In this document: in pieces, positions 63,283 to 64,000 of the stretch
Layout of the letters: each line of letters starts with the position of its first letter
Numbering within the stretch: position 1 is the first letter of the stretch
NCBI GenBank assembly: GCA_965203855.1
Contig: CBDBDN010000007.1
Span: forward strand, 124,001 to 188,000
Reading direction: 5' to 3'
DNA: 64,000 nt
Source of the DNA: Bin87 sp965203855
GTDB lineage: Bacteria; Chloroflexota; Dehalococcoidia; Lucifugimonadales; UBA3495
Position numbers and translations under genes: made by a program
Notes under the pieces: model-generated
What the model was told of the DNA's origin: nothing
The model's input: only the letters and a program-made list of their open reading frames with translations
Database searches by the model: none

Positions 63283-63894
63283 ATGACCACCACCATAGCC
63301 GCCGCGTATCCTCAAACGAAATACCGCACCGGCGACCGTATGACCATCGACGAATTTCTGGCCCTCGGCGAAACCGACGGCAAGTGGGAACTGGACGACG
63401 GAGTGCTTTATATCGTGGGATCCGCCAATAAAGACCATCAGTTTTTGATGCACTGGTTCCGCCGGCACATTGAGGATTGCCTGCGTACAACTTGGCCGCC
63501 ACTGGGCGAAGTGCATCACGAAATGACTACTATCTTGTCCCGGGAACGGCATCGCGCCCCGGAACCGGACATCGTAGTCATCCTGGCCGGTCGCAGCGAT
63601 GTTGCCGGCATCGTCCATGTGGAAGGCGTACCCGACATTGTGGTGGAAATCCTGTCCACCGACCGCGGCCGTGACCTGACGCTCAAGCGGGAAATATACG
63701 CCGACTCTGGCGTCCGTGAATACTGGATCGTTGACCCGCGCGACGACACCGTTACGGCGCTGGAACTGCGGAACGGGCATTACATCCAGCGGGCCGTCCT
63801 GGATGCCAATGCTATCTTGACTACGCCGCTGTTGCCCGGCCTAGCCATCCCGTTGGGCAGCATATTCCACGACCCCTATCGCCCGGAACGATAG
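63283..63894 (+). CDS. Uma2-family protein, tandem copy 2
   Basis: This 203-residue paralog starts exactly 672 bp after copy 1, and its 60-bp spacer with CCGGAGG is also duplicated. Changes concentrate in residues ~50-75 (KDHQFLMHWFRRHIEDCLRT), which may contact a partner or target. Active-site residues are the same as in copy 1. Confidence 0.88.
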   Translation: MTTTIAAAYPQTKYRTGDRMTIDEFLALGETDGKWELDDGVLYIVGSANKDHQFLMHWFRRHIEDCLRTTWPPLGEVHHEMTTILSRERHRAPEPDIVVILAGRSDVAGIVHVEGVPDIVVEILSTDRGRDLTLKREIYADSGVREYWIVDPRDDTVTALELRNGHYIQRAVLDANAILTTPLLPGLAIPLGSIFHDPYRPER

Positions 63895-63954
63895 GAATGA
63901 CACCGCCGCCAGCCACAAGGCGCCGACGGCGCAATCGCACCACCGGAGGCCGCA

Positions 63955-64000
63955 ATGACCACCACCATAGCCCCAGCGCATCCCAAAGCGAAATACCGCA
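63955..64000 (+). CDS. Uma2-family protein, tandem copy 3, truncated by window end
   Basis: ATG 63955, again 672 bp after copy 2 and with the same spacer and ribosome site, opens MTTTIAPAHPKAKYR. The first residues combine features of copy 2 (TTTIA) and copy 1 (AHPKAKYR), suggesting recombination among the units. The rest lies beyond the window. Confidence 0.75.
   Translation, partial: MTTTIAPAHPKAKYR

Noticed and set aside
1..64000. tRNA, rRNA, riboswitch or replication origin
   Set aside because: I looked for T-loop type sequences, rRNA cores and clusters of DnaA-box-like sites and saw none; a tRNA could still be missed by eye.

Overview
The window is a high-GC bacterial chromosome segment with a mixed catabolic, surface and accessory gene content. 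It carries luciferase-like and PPOX flavoenzymes, GMC oxidoreductase, ACMSD-type and YtcJ-type amidohydrolases, HpcH/HpaI aldolase, several SDRs, a split glycine decarboxylase (GcvPA/GcvPB), MinC/MinD, ComEA/ComEC, dissimilatory-type sulfate adenylyltransferase, PaREP1/HEPN-like small proteins and many Uma2 proteins. This mix, together with abundant GTCATTCCGGCG-type palindromes, is what I associate with uncultured Chloroflexota (Dehalococcoidia/SAR202-like, often marine or sponge-associated). That placement is inference; no rRNA or tRNA gene was seen.

Layout. 1-8.8 kb: a luciferase-like monooxygenase followed by three tandem paralogous polytopic GT39-like membrane proteins, two of which show three C-terminal copies of a ~100-residue two-cysteine module. 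A 180-bp MITE with 16-bp inverted ends and a CTAA duplication has split the N-terminus of the middle paralog. 9-22.6 kb: FKBP isomerase, a fourth polytopic protein with one copy of the same module, PLD/zinc-ribbon protein, SDR, AAA ATPase, GMC oxidoreductase, VOC protein, amidohydrolase, aldolase, a VapC-type toxin-antitoxin pair and a flavin-dependent halogenase. 22.6-24.7 kb: decayed sequence with a degenerate IS5-family transposase whose terminal repeat matches the MITE ends. 24.7-31.2 kb: a seven-gene run on the minus strand (PPOX, FAD amine oxidase, N4-cytosine-type methyltransferase, two HEPN-like proteins, gcvPA, gcvPB).

31.8-38.7 kb: comEA, comEC, minC, minD and a YtcJ-like amidohydrolase. 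comEC, minC and the amidohydrolase each carry two or more frameshifts. 39-42.9 kb: a Uma2 protein, an IS1-like zinc-ribbon relic, inositol monophosphatase and two related secreted-type proteins. One of these has a 15-base poly-C tract six codons after a well-placed start; length change by +1 or -2 would restore a signal-peptide frame (candidate phase variation). 43-48.2 kb: SDR without the catalytic Tyr, TPR protein, duplicated RelB/DinJ antitoxins separated by a second MITE, a YafQ-like toxin, a putative restriction endonuclease overlapping its methyltransferase, and a VWA protein. 48.2-58.4 kb: threonine synthase, NYN-domain protein, a triplicated PaREP1/HEPN-like gene, enoyl-CoA hydratase, sulfate adenylyltransferase, a ferritin-like di-iron protein and a two-domain M16 protease. 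58.6-64 kb: a compact three-gene TIGR04255-like module, PPOX protein, ArsM-type arsenite methyltransferase with a Cys-rich insert, and a Uma2 tandem array with an exact 672-bp period running off the window.

A recurrent intergenic architecture appears at least six times: 18-22-bp tandem copies of one arm of the CATTCCGG palindrome ending in (or starting from) a complete palindrome. The linker sequence is homogeneous within each array and different between arrays.
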